DNA of 64,000 nucleotides from Eutreptiella sp. 'Long Island Sound 2002' (taxonomy: Eukaryota; Euglenozoa; Euglenophyceae; Eutreptiales; Eutreptiaceae): positions 48,166,429 to 48,230,428 of the forward strand of contig OZ038393.1 in NCBI GenBank assembly GCA_964036045.1, given 5' to 3'. Positions 35,001 to 48,000 of this stretch are shown here, one piece after another; position 1 is the first letter of the stretch; every line of letters starts with the position of its first letter. The notes beneath the pieces were generated by a model. That model was given only the letters and a program-made list of their open reading frames with translations, made no database searches and had not been told where the DNA came from. Position numbers and translations under genes: made by a program.

Positions 35001-38000
35001 GGGCATGGGGGCAGTTGAAAAGGGGGTTCGAGGTGTTGGCACCGTGTGAAATGTGTTTTGAGGGCATGGGGTGAGTTGAAAAGGGGGTTTGAGGTGTTGG
35101 CACTGTGTGAAATGTGTTTTGAGGGCATGGGGTGAGTTGAAAAGGGGGTTGGAGGTGTTGGCACTGGTGGGTGAAATGTGTTTTTAGGGCATGGGGGCAG
35201 TTGAAACGGGGATGAGGTGTTGGCATTGTGTGAAATGTGTTTTGAGGGCATGGGGGCAGTTGAAAAGGGGGTTTGAGGTGTTGGCACTGGGTGAAATATG
35301 TTTTGAGGGCATGGGGGCAGTTGAAACGGGGGTTTGAGGTGTTGGCACTGGGTAAAATGTGTTTTGAGGGCATGGGGGCAGTTGAAAAGGGGGTTTGAGG
35401 TGTTGGCACTTGGTGAAATATGTTTTGAGGGCGGGGGGGGCAGTTGAAAAGGGGGTTTGAGGTGTTGGCACTGTGTGAAATATGTTTTGAGGGCATGGGG
35501 GCAGTTGAAAAGGGGGTTTGAGGTGTTGGCACTGTGTGAAATGTGTTTTGAGGGCATGGGCCGAGTTGAAAAGGGGGTTTGAGGTGTTGGCACTGGTGGG
35601 TGAAATGTGTTTTTAGGGCATGGGGGCAGTTGAAACGGGGATGAGGTGTTGGCATTGGGTGAAATGTGTTTTGAGGGCATGGGGGCAGTTGAAAAGGTGG
35701 TTTGAGGTGTTGGCACTGGGTGAAATATGTTTTGAGGGCATGGGGTGAGTTGAAAAGGGGGTTTGAGGTGTTGGCATTGGGTGAAATGTCTTTTGAGGGC
35801 ATGGGGTGAGTTGAAAAGGGGGTTTGAGGTGTTGGCACTGTGTGAAATGTGTTTTGAGGGCATGGGGGGAGTTGAAAAGGGGGTTTGAGCTGTTGGCACT
35901 ATGTGAAATCTGTTTTGAGGGCATGGGGGCAGTTGAAAAGGGGGTTTGAGGTGTTGGCATTGGGTGAAATATGTTTTGAGGGCATGGGGGCAGTTGAAAA
36001 GGGGGTTTGAGGTGTTGGCACTGTGTGAAATGTGGTTTGAGGGCATGGGGTGAGTTGAAAAGGGGGGTTTGAGGTGTTGGCACTGTGTGAAATGTGTTTT
36101 GAGGGCATCGGGTGAGTTGAAAAGGGGGTTTGAGGCGTTGGCACTGGTGGGTGAAATATGTTTTGAGGGCATGGGGGCAGTTGAAACGGGGGTTTGAGGT
36201 GTTGGCATTGTGTGAAATGTGTTTTGAGGGCATGGGGGCAGTTGAAAACGGGGTTTGAGGTGTTGGCACCGGGTGAAATGTGTTTTGAGGGCATGGGGGG
36301 AGTTGAAAAGGGGCCGTGAGGTGTTGGCACTGTGTGAAATATGTTTTGAGGGCATGGGGGCAGTTGAAAAGGGGGTTTGAGGTGTTGGCATTGGGTGAAA
36401 TATGTTTTGAGGGCATGGGGGCAGTTGAAAAGGGGGGATGTGGTTTTGGCACTGTGTGAAATGTGTTTTGAGGGCATGGGGTGAGTCGAAAAGGGGGTTT
36501 GAGGTGTTGGCATTGGGTGAAATGTCTTTTGAGGGCATGGGGTGAGTTGAAAAGGGGGTTTGAGGTGTTGGCACTGTGTGAAATGTGTTTTGAGGGCATG
36601 GGGGGAGTTGAAAAGGGGGTTTGAGGTGTTGGCACTATGTGAAATCTGTTTTGAGGGCATGGGGGCAGTTGAAAAGGGGGTTTGAGGTGTTGGCATTGGG
36701 TGAAATATGTTTTGAGGGCATGGGGGCAGTTGAAAAGGGGGTTTGAGGTGTTGGCACTGTGTGAAATGTGGTTTGAGGGCATGGGGTGAGTTGAAAAGGG
36801 GGGTTTGAGGTGTTGGCACTGTGTGAAATGTGTTTTGAGGGCATGGGGTGAGTTGAAAAGGGGGTTTGAGGTGTTGGCACTGGTGGGTGAAATATGTTTT
36901 GAGGGCATGGGGGCAGTTGAAACGGGGGTTTGAGGTGTTGGCATTGTGTGAAATGTGTTTTGAGGGCATGGGGGCAGTTGAAAACGGGGTTTGAGGTGTT
37001 GGCACCGGGTGAAATGTGTTTTGAGGGCATGGGGGGAGTTGAAAAGGGGCCGTGAGGTGTTGGCACTGTGTGAAATATGTTTTGAGGGCATGGGGGCAGT
37101 TGAAAAGGGGGTTTGAGGTGTTTGCACTGGGTGAAATATGTTTTGAGGGCATGGGGGCAGTTGAAAAGGGGGTTTGAGGTGTTGGCACTGTGTGAAATGT
37201 GTTTTGAGGGCATGGGGGCAGTTGAAAAGGGGGTTTGAGGTGTTGGCACTGTGTGAAATGTGTTTTGAGGGCATGGGGTGAGTTGAAAAGGGGGTTTGAG
37301 GTGTTGGCACTGGTGGGTGAAATTTGTTTTCAGGGCATGGGGGCAGTTGAAACGGGGGTTTGAGGTGTTGGCATTGGGTGAAATTTGTTTTGAGGGCATG
37401 GGGGCAGTTGAAAAGGGGGTTGGAGGTGTTGGCATTGGGTGAAATATGTTTTGAGGGCATGGGGTGAGTTGAAAAGGGGGTTTGAGGTGTTGGCACTGGG
37501 TGAAATGTGTTTTGAGGGCATGGGGTGAGTTGAAAAGGGGGTTTGAGGTGTTGGCACTGGTGGGTGAAATGTGTTTTCAGGGCATGGGGGCAGTTGAAAC
37601 GGGGGTGTGAGGTGTTGGCATTGTGTGAAATGTGTTTTGAGGGCATGGGGGCAGTTGAAAAGGGGGTTTGAGGTGTTGGCATTGGCCAAAATATGTTTTG
37701 AGGGCATGGGGGCAGTTGAAAAGGGGGTTTGAGGTGTTGGCATTGGGTGAAATGTGTTTTGAGGGCATGGGGTGAATTGAAAAGGGGGTTTGAGGTGTTG
37801 GCATTGGGTGAAATGTGTTTTGAGGGCATGGGGGCAGTTGAAAAGGGGGTTTGAGGTGTTGGCACTGGGTGAAATGTGTTTTCAGGGCATGGGGGCAGTT
37901 GAAAAGGGGGTGTGTGGTGTTGGACTGTGTGAAATGTGTTTTGAGGGCATGGGGGCAGTTGAAAAGGGGCTTTGAGGTGTTTGCACTGGGTGAAATATGT

Positions 38001-39050
38001 TTGGAGGGCATGGGGTGAGTTGAAAAGGGGGTTTGAGGTGTTGGCATTGGGTGAAATGTGTTTTAACGGCATGGGGGCAGTTGAAACGGGGGTTTGAGGT
38101 GTTTGCACTGGGTGAAATATGTCTCGTGGGCATGGGGTGAGTTGAAAAGGGGGTTTGAGGTGTTGGCACTGGGTGAAATGTGTTTTGAGGGCATGGGGGC
38201 AGTTGAAACGGGGGTTTGAGGTGTTGGCACTGGGTGAAATATGTCTCGAGGGCATGGGGGCAGTTGAAAAGGGGGTTTGAGGTGTTGGCACTGTGTGAAA
38301 TATGTTTTGAGGGCATGGGGGCAGTTGAAAAGGGGGTTTGACGTGTTGGCATTGGGTGAAATATGTTTTGAGGGCATGGGGTGAGTTGAAAAGGGGGTTT
38401 GAGGTGTTGGCACTGGGTGAAATATGTTTTGAGGGCATGGGGGCAGTTGAAAAGGGGGTTTGAGGTGTTGGCATTGGGTGAAATGTGTTTTGAGGGCATG
38501 GGGGGAGTTGAAAAGGGGGTGTGAGGTGTTGGCACTGTGTGAAATATGTTTTGAGGGCATGGGGGGAGTTGAAAAGGGGGTTTGAGGTGTTGGCATTGGG
38601 TGAAACATGTTTTGACGGCATGGGGGCAGTTGAAACGGGGGTTTGAGGTGTTGGCATTGGGTGAAATGTGTTTTGAGGGCATGGGGTGAGTTGAAAAGGG
38701 GGTTTGAGGTGTTGGCACTGTGTGAAATATGTTTTGAGGGCATGGGGGCAGTTGAAAAGGGGGTTTGACGTGTTGGCATTGGGTGAAATATGTTTTGAGG
38801 GCATGGGGGCGGTTGAAAAGGGGGGTTGAGGTGTTGGCACTGGGTGAAATGTGTTTTGAGGGCATGGGGGCAGTTGAAAAGGGGGTTTGAGGTGTTGGCA
38901 TTGGGTGAAATGTGTTTTGAGGGCATGGGGGCAGTTGAAACGGGGGTTTGAGGTGTTGGCACTGTGTGAAATATGTTTTGAGGGCATGGGGTGAGTTGAA
39001 AAGGGGGTTTGAGGTGTTGGCACTGGGTGAAACATGTTTTGACGGCATGG
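32071..39050 (+). repeat. Tandem duplication of an approximately 3.5-kb satellite block
   Basis: Distinctive variants repeat at a constant offset of about 3.49-3.55 kb. 'GGGCCGAGTTG' is at about 32071 and 35561. 'GGGGCCGTGAGG' is near 32821 and 33556, and again near 36311 and 37046. A unit with a missing base ('gtgttggactgtg') is near 34370 and again near 37920. Confidence 0.8.
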
Positions 39051-42000
39051 GGGCAGTTGAAACGGGGGTTTGAGGTGTTGGCATTGGGTGAAATGTGTTT
39101 TGAGGGCATGGGGTGAGTTGAAAAGGGGGTTTGAGGTGTTGGCATTGGGTGAAATGCGTTTTGAGGGCATGGGGGCAGTTGAAAAGGGGGTTTGAGGTGT
39201 TGGCACTGAGTGAAATATGTCTGGAGGGCATGGGGGCAGTTGAAAAGGGGGTTTGAGGTGTTGGCACTGGGTGAAATATGTTTTGAGGGCATGGGGGCAG
39301 TTGAAAAGGGGGTTTGAGGTGTTGGCATTGGGTGAAATATGTTTTGAGGGCATGGGGTGAGTTGAAAAGGGGGTTTGAGGTGTTGGCACTGGGTGGAATA
39401 TGTTTTGAGGGCATGGGGGCAGTTGAAAAGGGGGTTTGAGGTGTTGGCATTGGGTGAAATGTGTTTTGAGGGCATGGGGGGAGTTGAAAAGGGGGTGTTA
39501 GGTGTTGGCATTGTGTGAAATATGTTTTGAGGGCATGGGGGGAGTTGAAAAGGGGGTTTGAGGTGTTGGCACTGGGTGAAATGTGTTTTGAGGGCATGGG
39601 GGCAGTAGAAAAGGGGGTTTGAGGTGTTGGCACTGTGTGAAATGTGTTTTGAGGGCATGGGGTGAGTTGAAAAGGGGGTTTGAGGTGTTGGCACTGGTGG
39701 GTTAAATTTGTTTTCAGGGCATGGGGGCAGTTGAAACGGGGGTTTGAGGTGTTGGCATTGTGTGAAATGTGTTTTGAGGGCATGGGGGCGGTTGAAACGG
39801 GGGTTTGAGGTGTTGGCATTGGGTGAAATGTGTTTTGAGGGCATGGGGGCGGTTGAAAAGGGTGTTTGAGGTGTTGGCATTGGGTGAAATGTGTTTTGAG
39901 GGCATGGGGTGAGTTGAAAAGGGGGTTTGAGGTGTTGGCACTGTGTGAAATATGTTTTGAGGGCATGGGGGGAGTTGAAAAGGGGGTTTGAGGTGTTGGC
40001 ACTGGGTGAAATATATTTTGAGGGCATGGGGGCAGTTGAAAAGGGGGTTTGAGGTGTTGGCATTGGGTGAAATGTGCTTTGAGGGCATGGGGGCACTTGA
40101 AAAGGGGGTTCGAGGTGTTGGCACTGGGTGAAATATGTTTTGAGGGCATGGGGGCAGTTGAAAAGGGGGTTTGAGGTGTTGGCATTGGGTGAAATGTGCT
40201 TTGAGGGCATGGGGGCAGTTGAAAAGGGGGTTTGAGGTGTTGGCACTGGGTGAAATATGTTTTGAGGGCATGGGGGGAGTTGAAAAGGGGGTGTTAGGTG
40301 TTGGCATTGTGTGAAATATGTTTTGAGGGCATGGGGGGAGTTGAAAAGGGGGTTTGAGGTGTTGGCACTGGGTGAAATGTGTTTTGAGGGCATGGGGGCA
40401 GTAGAAAAGGGGGTTTGAGGTGTTGGCACTGTGTGAAATGTGTTTTGAGGGCATGGGGTGAGTTGAAAAGGGGGTTTGAGGTGTTGGCACTGGTGGGTTA
40501 AATGTGTTTTGAGGGCATGGGGGCAGTTGAAACGGGGGTTTGAGGTGTTGGCATTGTGTGAAATGTGTTTTGAGGGCATTGGGGCGGTTGAAACGGGGGT
40601 TTGAGGTGTTGGCACTGGGTGAAATGTGTTTTGAGGGCATGGGGGCAGTTGAAAAGGGGGTTTGAGGTGTTGGCATTGGGTGAAATGTGTTTTGAGGGCA
40701 TGGGGTGAGTTGAAAAGGGGGTTTGAGGTGTTGGCACTGGGTGAAACATGTTTTGACGGCATGGGGGCAGTAGAAAAGGGGGTTGGAGGTGTTGGCACTG
40801 GGTGAAATATGTTTTGAGGGCATGGGGGCAGTTGAAAAGGGGGTTTGAGGTGTTGGCACTAGTGGGTGAAATGTGTTTTGAGGGCATGGGGGCAGTTGAA
40901 AAGGGGGTTTGAGGTGTTGGCATTGGGTGAAATGTGTTTTGAGGGCATGGGGGCAGTTGAAAAGGGGGTTTGAGGTGTTGGCATTGGGCGAAATGTGTTT
41001 TGAGGGCATGGGGGCAGTTGAAACGGGGGTTTGAGGTGTTGGCACTGGGTGAAATATGTCTTGAGGGCATGGGGGCAGTTGAAAAGGGGGTTTGAGGTGT
41101 TGGCACTAGTGGGTGAAATGTGTTTTCAGGGCATGGGGGCAGTTGAAACGGGGGTTTGAGGTGTTGGCATTGTGTGAAATATGTTTTGAGGGCATGGGGG
41201 CAGTTGAAAAGGGGGTTTGAGGTGTTGGCATTGGGTGAAATATGTTTTGAGGGCATGGGGGCAGTTGAAAAGGGGGTTTGAGGTGTTGGCATTGGGTGAA
41301 ATATGTTTTGAGGGCATGGGGGCAGTTGAAAAGGGGGTTTGAGGTGTTGGCACTGGGTGAAATATGTTTTGAGGGCATGGGGGGAGTTGAAAAGGGGGTT
41401 TGAGGTGTTGGCACTGGGTGAAATATGTTTTCAGGGCATGGGGGCAGTTGAAACGGGGGTTTGAGGTGTTTGCACGGGGTGAAGTATGTTTGGAGGGCAT
41501 GGGGTGATTTGAAAAGGGGGTTTGAGGTGTTGGCATTGGGTGAAATATGTTTTGAGGGCATGGGGGCAGTTGAAAAGGGGGTTTGAGGTGTTGGCATTGT
41601 GTGAAATATGTCTCCAGGGCATGGGGGTAGTTGAAAAGGGGGTGTGAGGTGTTGGCACTGGGTGAAATATGTCTCGAGGGCATGGGGTGAGTAGAAAAGG
41701 GGGTTGGAGGTGTTGGCACTGGTGGGTGAAATATGTTTTCAGGGCATGGTGGCAGTTGAAACGGGGGTTTGAGGTGTTGGCATTGTGTGAAATGTGTTTT
41801 GAGGGCATGGGGGCAGTTGAAAAGGGGGTTTGAGGTGTTGGCATTGGGTGAAATGTGCTTTGAGGGCATGGGGGCAGTTGAAAAGGGGGTTTGAGGTGTT
41901 GGCACTGGGTGAAATATGTTTTGAGGGCATGGGGGGAGTTGAAAAGGGGGTGTTAGGTGTTGGCATTGTGTGAAATATGTTTTGAGGGCATGGGGGGAGT

Positions 42001-45000
42001 TGAAAAGGGGGTTTGAGGTGTTGGCACTGGGTGAAATGTGTTTTGAGGGCATGGGGGCAGTAGAAAAGGGGGTTTGAGGTGTTGGCACTGCGTGAAATGT
42101 GTTTTGAGGGCATGGGGTGAGTTGAAAAGGGGGTTTGAGGTGTTGGCACTGGTGGGTTAAATTTGTTTTCAGGGCATGGGGGCAGTTGAAACGGGGGTTT
42201 GAGGTGTTGGCATTGTGTGAAATGTGTTTTGAGGGCATTGGGGCGGTTGAAACGGGGGTTTGAGGTGTTGGCACTGGGTGAAATGTGTTTTGAGGGCATG
42301 GGGGCAGTTGAAAAGGGGGTTTGAGGTGTTGGCATTGGGTGAAATGTGTTTTGAGGGCATGGGGTGAGTTGAAAAGGGGGTTTCCGGTGTTGGCACTGGG
42401 TGAAACATGTTTTGACGGCATGGGGGCAGTAGAAAAGGGGGTTGGAGGTGTTGGCACTGGGTGAAATATGTTTTCAGGGCATGCGGGGAGTTGAAAAGGG
42501 GGTTTGAGGTGTTGGCACTGTGTGAAATGTGTTTTGAGGGCATGGGGGCAGTTGAAAAGGGGGTTTGAGGTGTTGGCATTGGGTGAAATGTGTTTTGAGG
42601 GCATGGGGGCAGTTGAAAAGGGGGTTTGAGGTGTTGGCATTGGGCGAAATGTGTTTTGAGGGCATGGGGGCAGTTGAAACGGGGGTTTGAGGTGTTGGCA
42701 TTGGGTGAAATATGTCTTGAGGGCATGGGGGCAGTTGAAAAGGGGGTTTGAGGTGTTGGCACTAGTGGGTGAAATGTGTTTTCAGGGCATGGGGGCAGTT
42801 GAAACGGGGGTTTGAGGTGTTGGCATTGTGTGAAATATGTTTTGAGGGCATGGGGGCAGTTGAAAAGGGGGTTTGAGGTGTTGGCATTGGGTGAAATATG
42901 TTTTGAGGGCATGGGGGCAGTTGAAAAGGGGGTTTGAGGTGTTGGCATTGGGTGAAATATGTTTTGAGGGCATGGGGGCAGTTGAAAAGGGGGTTTGAGG
43001 TGTTGGCACTGGGTGAAATATGTTTTGAGGGCATGGGGGGAGTTGAAAAGGGGGTTTGAGGTGTTGGCACTGGGTGAAATATGTTTTCAGGGCATGGGGG
43101 CAGTTGAAACGGGGGTTTGAGGTGTTTGCACGGGGTGAACTATGTTTGGAGGGCATGGGGTGATTTGAAAAGGGGGTTTGAGGTGTTGGCATTGGGTGAA
43201 ATATGTTTTGAGGGCATGGGGGCAGTTGAAAAGGGGGTTTGAGGTGTTGGCATTGTGTGAAATATGTCTCGAGGGCATGGGGGCAGTTGAAAAGGGGGTG
43301 TGAGGTGTTGGCACTGGGTGAAATATGTCTCGAGGGCATGGGGTGAGTTGAAAAGGGGGTTGGAGGTGTTGGCACTGGTGGGTGAAATATGTTTTCAGGG
43401 CATGGTGGCAGTTGAAACGGGGGTTTGAGGTATTGGCATTGTGTGAAATGTGTTTTGAGGGCATGGGGGCAGTTGAAAAGGGGGTTTGAGGTGTTGGCAC
43501 TGGCCGAAATATGTTTTGAGGGCATGGGGGCAGTTGAAAAGGGGGTTTGAGGTGTTGGCATTGGGTGAAATATGTTTTGAGGGCATGGGGGCAGTTGAAA
43601 AGGGGGTTTGAGGTGTTGGCATTGGGCGAAATGTGTTTTGAGGGCATGGGGGCAGTTGAAAAGGGGGTTTGAGGTGTTGGCACTGGGTGAAATATGTCTC
43701 GAGGGCATGGGGGCAGTTGAAAAGGGGGTTTGAGGTGTTGGCACTGTGTGAAATATGTTTTGAGGGCATGGGGGCAGTTGAAAAGGGGGTTGGAGGTGTT
43801 GGCACTGGGTGAAATATGTTTTGAGGGCATGCGGGGAGTTGAAAAGGGGGTTCGATGTGTTGGCACTGTGTGAAATGTGTTTTGAGGGCATGGGGGCAGT
43901 TGAAAAGGGGGTTTGAGGTGTTGGCATTGGGTGAAATGTGTTTTGAGGGCATGGGGGCAGTTGAAAAGGGGGTTTGAGGTGTTGGCATTGGGCGAAATGT
44001 GTTTTGAGGGCATGGGGGCAGCTGAAACGGGGGTTTGAGGTGTTGGCACTGGGTGAAATATGTCTTGAGGGCATGGGGGCAGTTGAAAAGGGGGTTTGAG
44101 GTGTTGGCACTAGTGGGTGAAATGTGTTTTGAGGGCATGGGGGTAGTTGAAAAGGGGGTCTGAGGTGTTGGCACTGGGTGAAATATGTTTGGAGGGCATG
44201 GGGGCAGTTGAAAAGGGGGTTTGAGGTGTTGGCATTGTGTGAAATATGTTTTGAGGGCATGGGGGCAGTTGAAACGGGGGTTTGAGGTGTTGGCATTGTG
44301 TGAAATATGTTTTGAGGGCATGGGGGCAGTTGAAAAGGGGGTTTGAGGTGTTGGCACTGGGTGAAATATGTTTTGAGGGCATGGGGGTAGTTGAAAAGGG
44401 GGTCTGAGGTGTTGGCACTCGGTGAAATATGTTTGGAGGGCATGGGGGCAGTTGAAAAGGGGGTTTGAGGTGTTGGCACTGGGTGAAATATGTTTTGAGG
44501 GCATGGGGGGAGTTGAAAAGGGGGTTTGAGGTGTTGGCATTGGGTGAAATATGTTTTGAGGGCATGGGGGCAGTTGAAACGGGGGTTTGAGGTGTTTGCA
44601 CGGGGTGAACTATGTTTGGAGGGCATGGGGTGATTTGAAAAGGGGGTTTGAGGTGTTGGCATTGGGTGAAATATGTTTTGAGGGCATGGGGGCAGTTGAA
44701 AAGGGGGTTTGAGGTGTTGGCATTGTGTGAAATATGTCTCGAGGGCATGGGGGCAGTTGAAAAGGGGGTGTGAGGTGTTGGCACTGGGTGAAATATGTCT
44801 CGAGGGCATGGGGTGAGTTGAAAAGGGGGTTTGAGGTGTTGGCATTGGGTGAAATATGTTTTGAGGGCATGGGGGCAGTAGAAAAGGGGGTTTGAGGTGT
44901 TGGCACTGGGTGAAATATGTCTCGAGGGCATGGGGGCAGTTGAAACGGGGGTTTGAGGTGTTGGCACTGGGTGAAATATGTCTCGAGGGCATGGGGGCAG

Positions 45001-48000
45001 TTGAAAAGGGGGTTTGAGGTGTTGGCATTGGGTGAAATGTGCTTTGAGGGCATGGGGGCAGTTGGAAAGGGGGTTTGAGGTGTTGGCACTGGGTGAAATA
45101 TGTTTTGAGGGCATGGGGGGAGTTGAAAAGGGGGTGTTAGGTGTTGGCATTGTGTGAAATATGTTTTGAGGGCATGGGGGGAGTTGAAAAGGGGGTTTGA
45201 GGTGTTGGCACTGGGTGAAATGTGTTTTGAGGGCATGGGGGCAGTAGAAAAGGGGGTTTGAGGTGTTGGCACTGCGTGAAATGTGTTTTGAGGGCATGGG
45301 GTGAGTTGAAAAGGGGGTTTGAGGTGTTGGCACTGGTGGGTTAAATTTGTTTTCAGGGCATGGGGGCAGTTGAAACGGGGGTTTGAGGTGTTGGCATTGT
45401 GTGAAATGTGTTTTGAGGGCATTGGGGCGGTTGAAACGGGGGTTTGAGGTGTTGGCACTGGGTGAAATGTGTTTTGAGGGCATGGGGGCAGTTGAAAAGG
45501 GGGTTTGAGGTGTTGGCATTGGGTGAAATGTGTTTTGAGGGCATGGGGTGAGTTGAAAAGGGGGTTTCCGGTGTTGGCACTGGGTGAAACATGTTTTGAC
45601 GGCATGGGGTGATTTGAAAAGGGGGTTGGAGGTGTTGGCACTGGGTGAAATATGTTTTGAGGGCATGCGGGGAGTTGAAAAGGGGGTTTGAGGTGTTGGC
45701 ACTGTGTGAAATGTGTTTTGAGGGCATGGGGGCAGTTGAAAAGGGGGTTTGAGGTGTTGGCATTGGGTGAAATGTGTTTTGAGGGCATGGGGGCAGTTGA
45801 AAAGGGGGTTTGAGGTGTTGGCATTGGGCGAAATGTGTTTTGAGGGCATGGGGGCAGTTGAAACGGGGGTTTGAGGTGTTGGCACTGGGTGAAATATGTC
45901 TTGAGGGCATGGGGGCAGTTGAAAAGGGGGTTTGAGGTGTTGGCACTAGTGGGTGAAATGTGTTTTCAGGGCATGGGGGCAGTTGAAACGGGGGTTTGAG
46001 GTGTTGGCATTGTGTGAAATATGTTTTGAGGGCATGGGGGCAGTTGAAAAGGGGGTTTGAGGTGTTGGCATTGGGTGAAATATGTTTTGAGGGCATGGGG
46101 GCAGTTGAAAAGGGGGTTTGAGGTGTTGGCATTGGGTGAAATATGTTTTGAGGGCATGGGGGCAGTTGAAAAGGGGGTTTGAGGTGTTGGCACTGGGTGA
46201 AATATGTTTTGAGGGCATGGGGGGAGTTGAAAAGGGGGTTTGAGGTGTTGGCACTGGGTGAAATATGTTTTCAGGGCATGGGGGCAGTTGAAACGGGGGT
46301 TTGAGGTGTTTGCACGGGGTGAACTATGTTTGGAGGGCATGGGGTGATTTGAAAAGGGGGTTTGAGGTGTTGGCATTGGGTGAAATATGTTTTGAGGGAA
46401 TGGGGGCAGTTGAAAAGGGGGTTTGAGGTGTTGGCATTGTGTGAAATATGTCTCGAGGGCATGGGGGCAGTTGAAAAGGGGGTGTGAGGTGTTGGCACTG
46501 GGTGAAATATGTCTCGAGGGCATGGGGTGAGTTGAAAAGGGGGTTGGAGGTGTTGGCACTGGTGGGTGAAATATGTTTTCAGGGCATGGTGGCAGTTGAA
46601 ACGGGGGTTTGAGGTGTTGGCATTGTGTGAAATGTGTTTTGAGGGCATGGGGGCAGTTGAAAAGGGGGTTTGAGGTGTTGGCACTGGCCGAAATATGTTT
46701 TGAGGGCATGGGGGCAGTTGAAAAGGGTGTTTGAGGTGTTGGCATTGGGTGAAATGTGTTTTGAGGGCATGGGGGCAGTTGAAAAGGGGGTTTGAGGTGT
46801 TGGCATTGGGTGAAATATGTCTCGAGGGCATGGGGGCAGTTGAAAAGGGGGTTTGAGGTGTTGGCACTGTGTGAAATATGTTTTGAGGGCATGGGGGCAG
46901 TTGAAAAGGGGGTTGGAGGTGTTGGCACTGGGTGAAATATGTTTTGAGGGCATGCGGGGAGTTGAAAAGGGGGTTCGATGTGTTGGCACTGTGTGAAATG
47001 TGTTTTGAGGGCATGGGGGCAGTTGAAAAGGGGGTTTGAGGTGTTGGCATTGGGTGAAATGTGTTTTGAGGGCATGGGGGCAGTTGAAAAGGGGGTTTGA
47101 GTTGTTGGCATTGGGCGAAATGTGTTTTGAGGGCATGGGGGCAGTTGAAACGGGGGTTTGAGGTGTTGGCACTGGGTGAAATATGTCTTGAGGGCATGGG
47201 GGCAGTTGAAAAGGGGGTTTGAGGTGTTGGCACTAGTGGGTGAAATGTGTTTTGAGGGCATGGGGGTAGTTGAAAAGGGGGTTTGAGTTGTTGGCATTGG
47301 GCGAAATGTGTTTTGAGGGCATGGGGGCAGTTGAAACGGGGGTCTGAGGTGTTGGCACTGGGTGAAATATGTTTGGAGGGCATGGGGGCAGTTGAAAAGG
47401 GGGTTTGAGGTGTTGGCATTGGGTGAAATGTGTTTTGAGGGCATGGGGGCAGTTGAAAAGGGGGTTTGAGTTGTTGGCATTGGGCGAAATGTGTTTTGAG
47501 GGCATGGGGGCAGTTGAAACGGGGGTCTGAGGTGTTGGCACTGGGTGAAATATGTTTGGAGGGCATGGGGGCAGTTGAAAAGGGGGTTTGAGGTGTTGGC
47601 ATTGTGTGAAATATGTTTTGAGGGCATGGGGGCAGTTGAAACGGGGGTTTGAGGTGTTGGCATTGTGTGAAATATGTTTTGAGGGCATGGGGGCAGTTGA
47701 AAAGGGGGTTTGAGGTGTTGGCACTGGGTGAAATATGTTTTGAGGGCATGGGGGTAGTTGAAAAGGGGGTCTGAGGTGTTGGCACTGGGTGAAATATGTT
47801 TGGAGGGCATGGGGGCAGTTGAAAAGGGGGTTTGAGGTGTTGGCATTGGGTGAAATATGTTTTGAGGGCATGGGGGCAGTTGAAACGGGGGTTTGAGGTG
47901 TTTGCACGGGGTGAACTATGTTTGGAGGGCATGGGGTGATTTGAAAAGGGGGTTTGAGGTGTTGGCATTGGGTGAAATATGTTTTGAGGGCATGGGGGCA

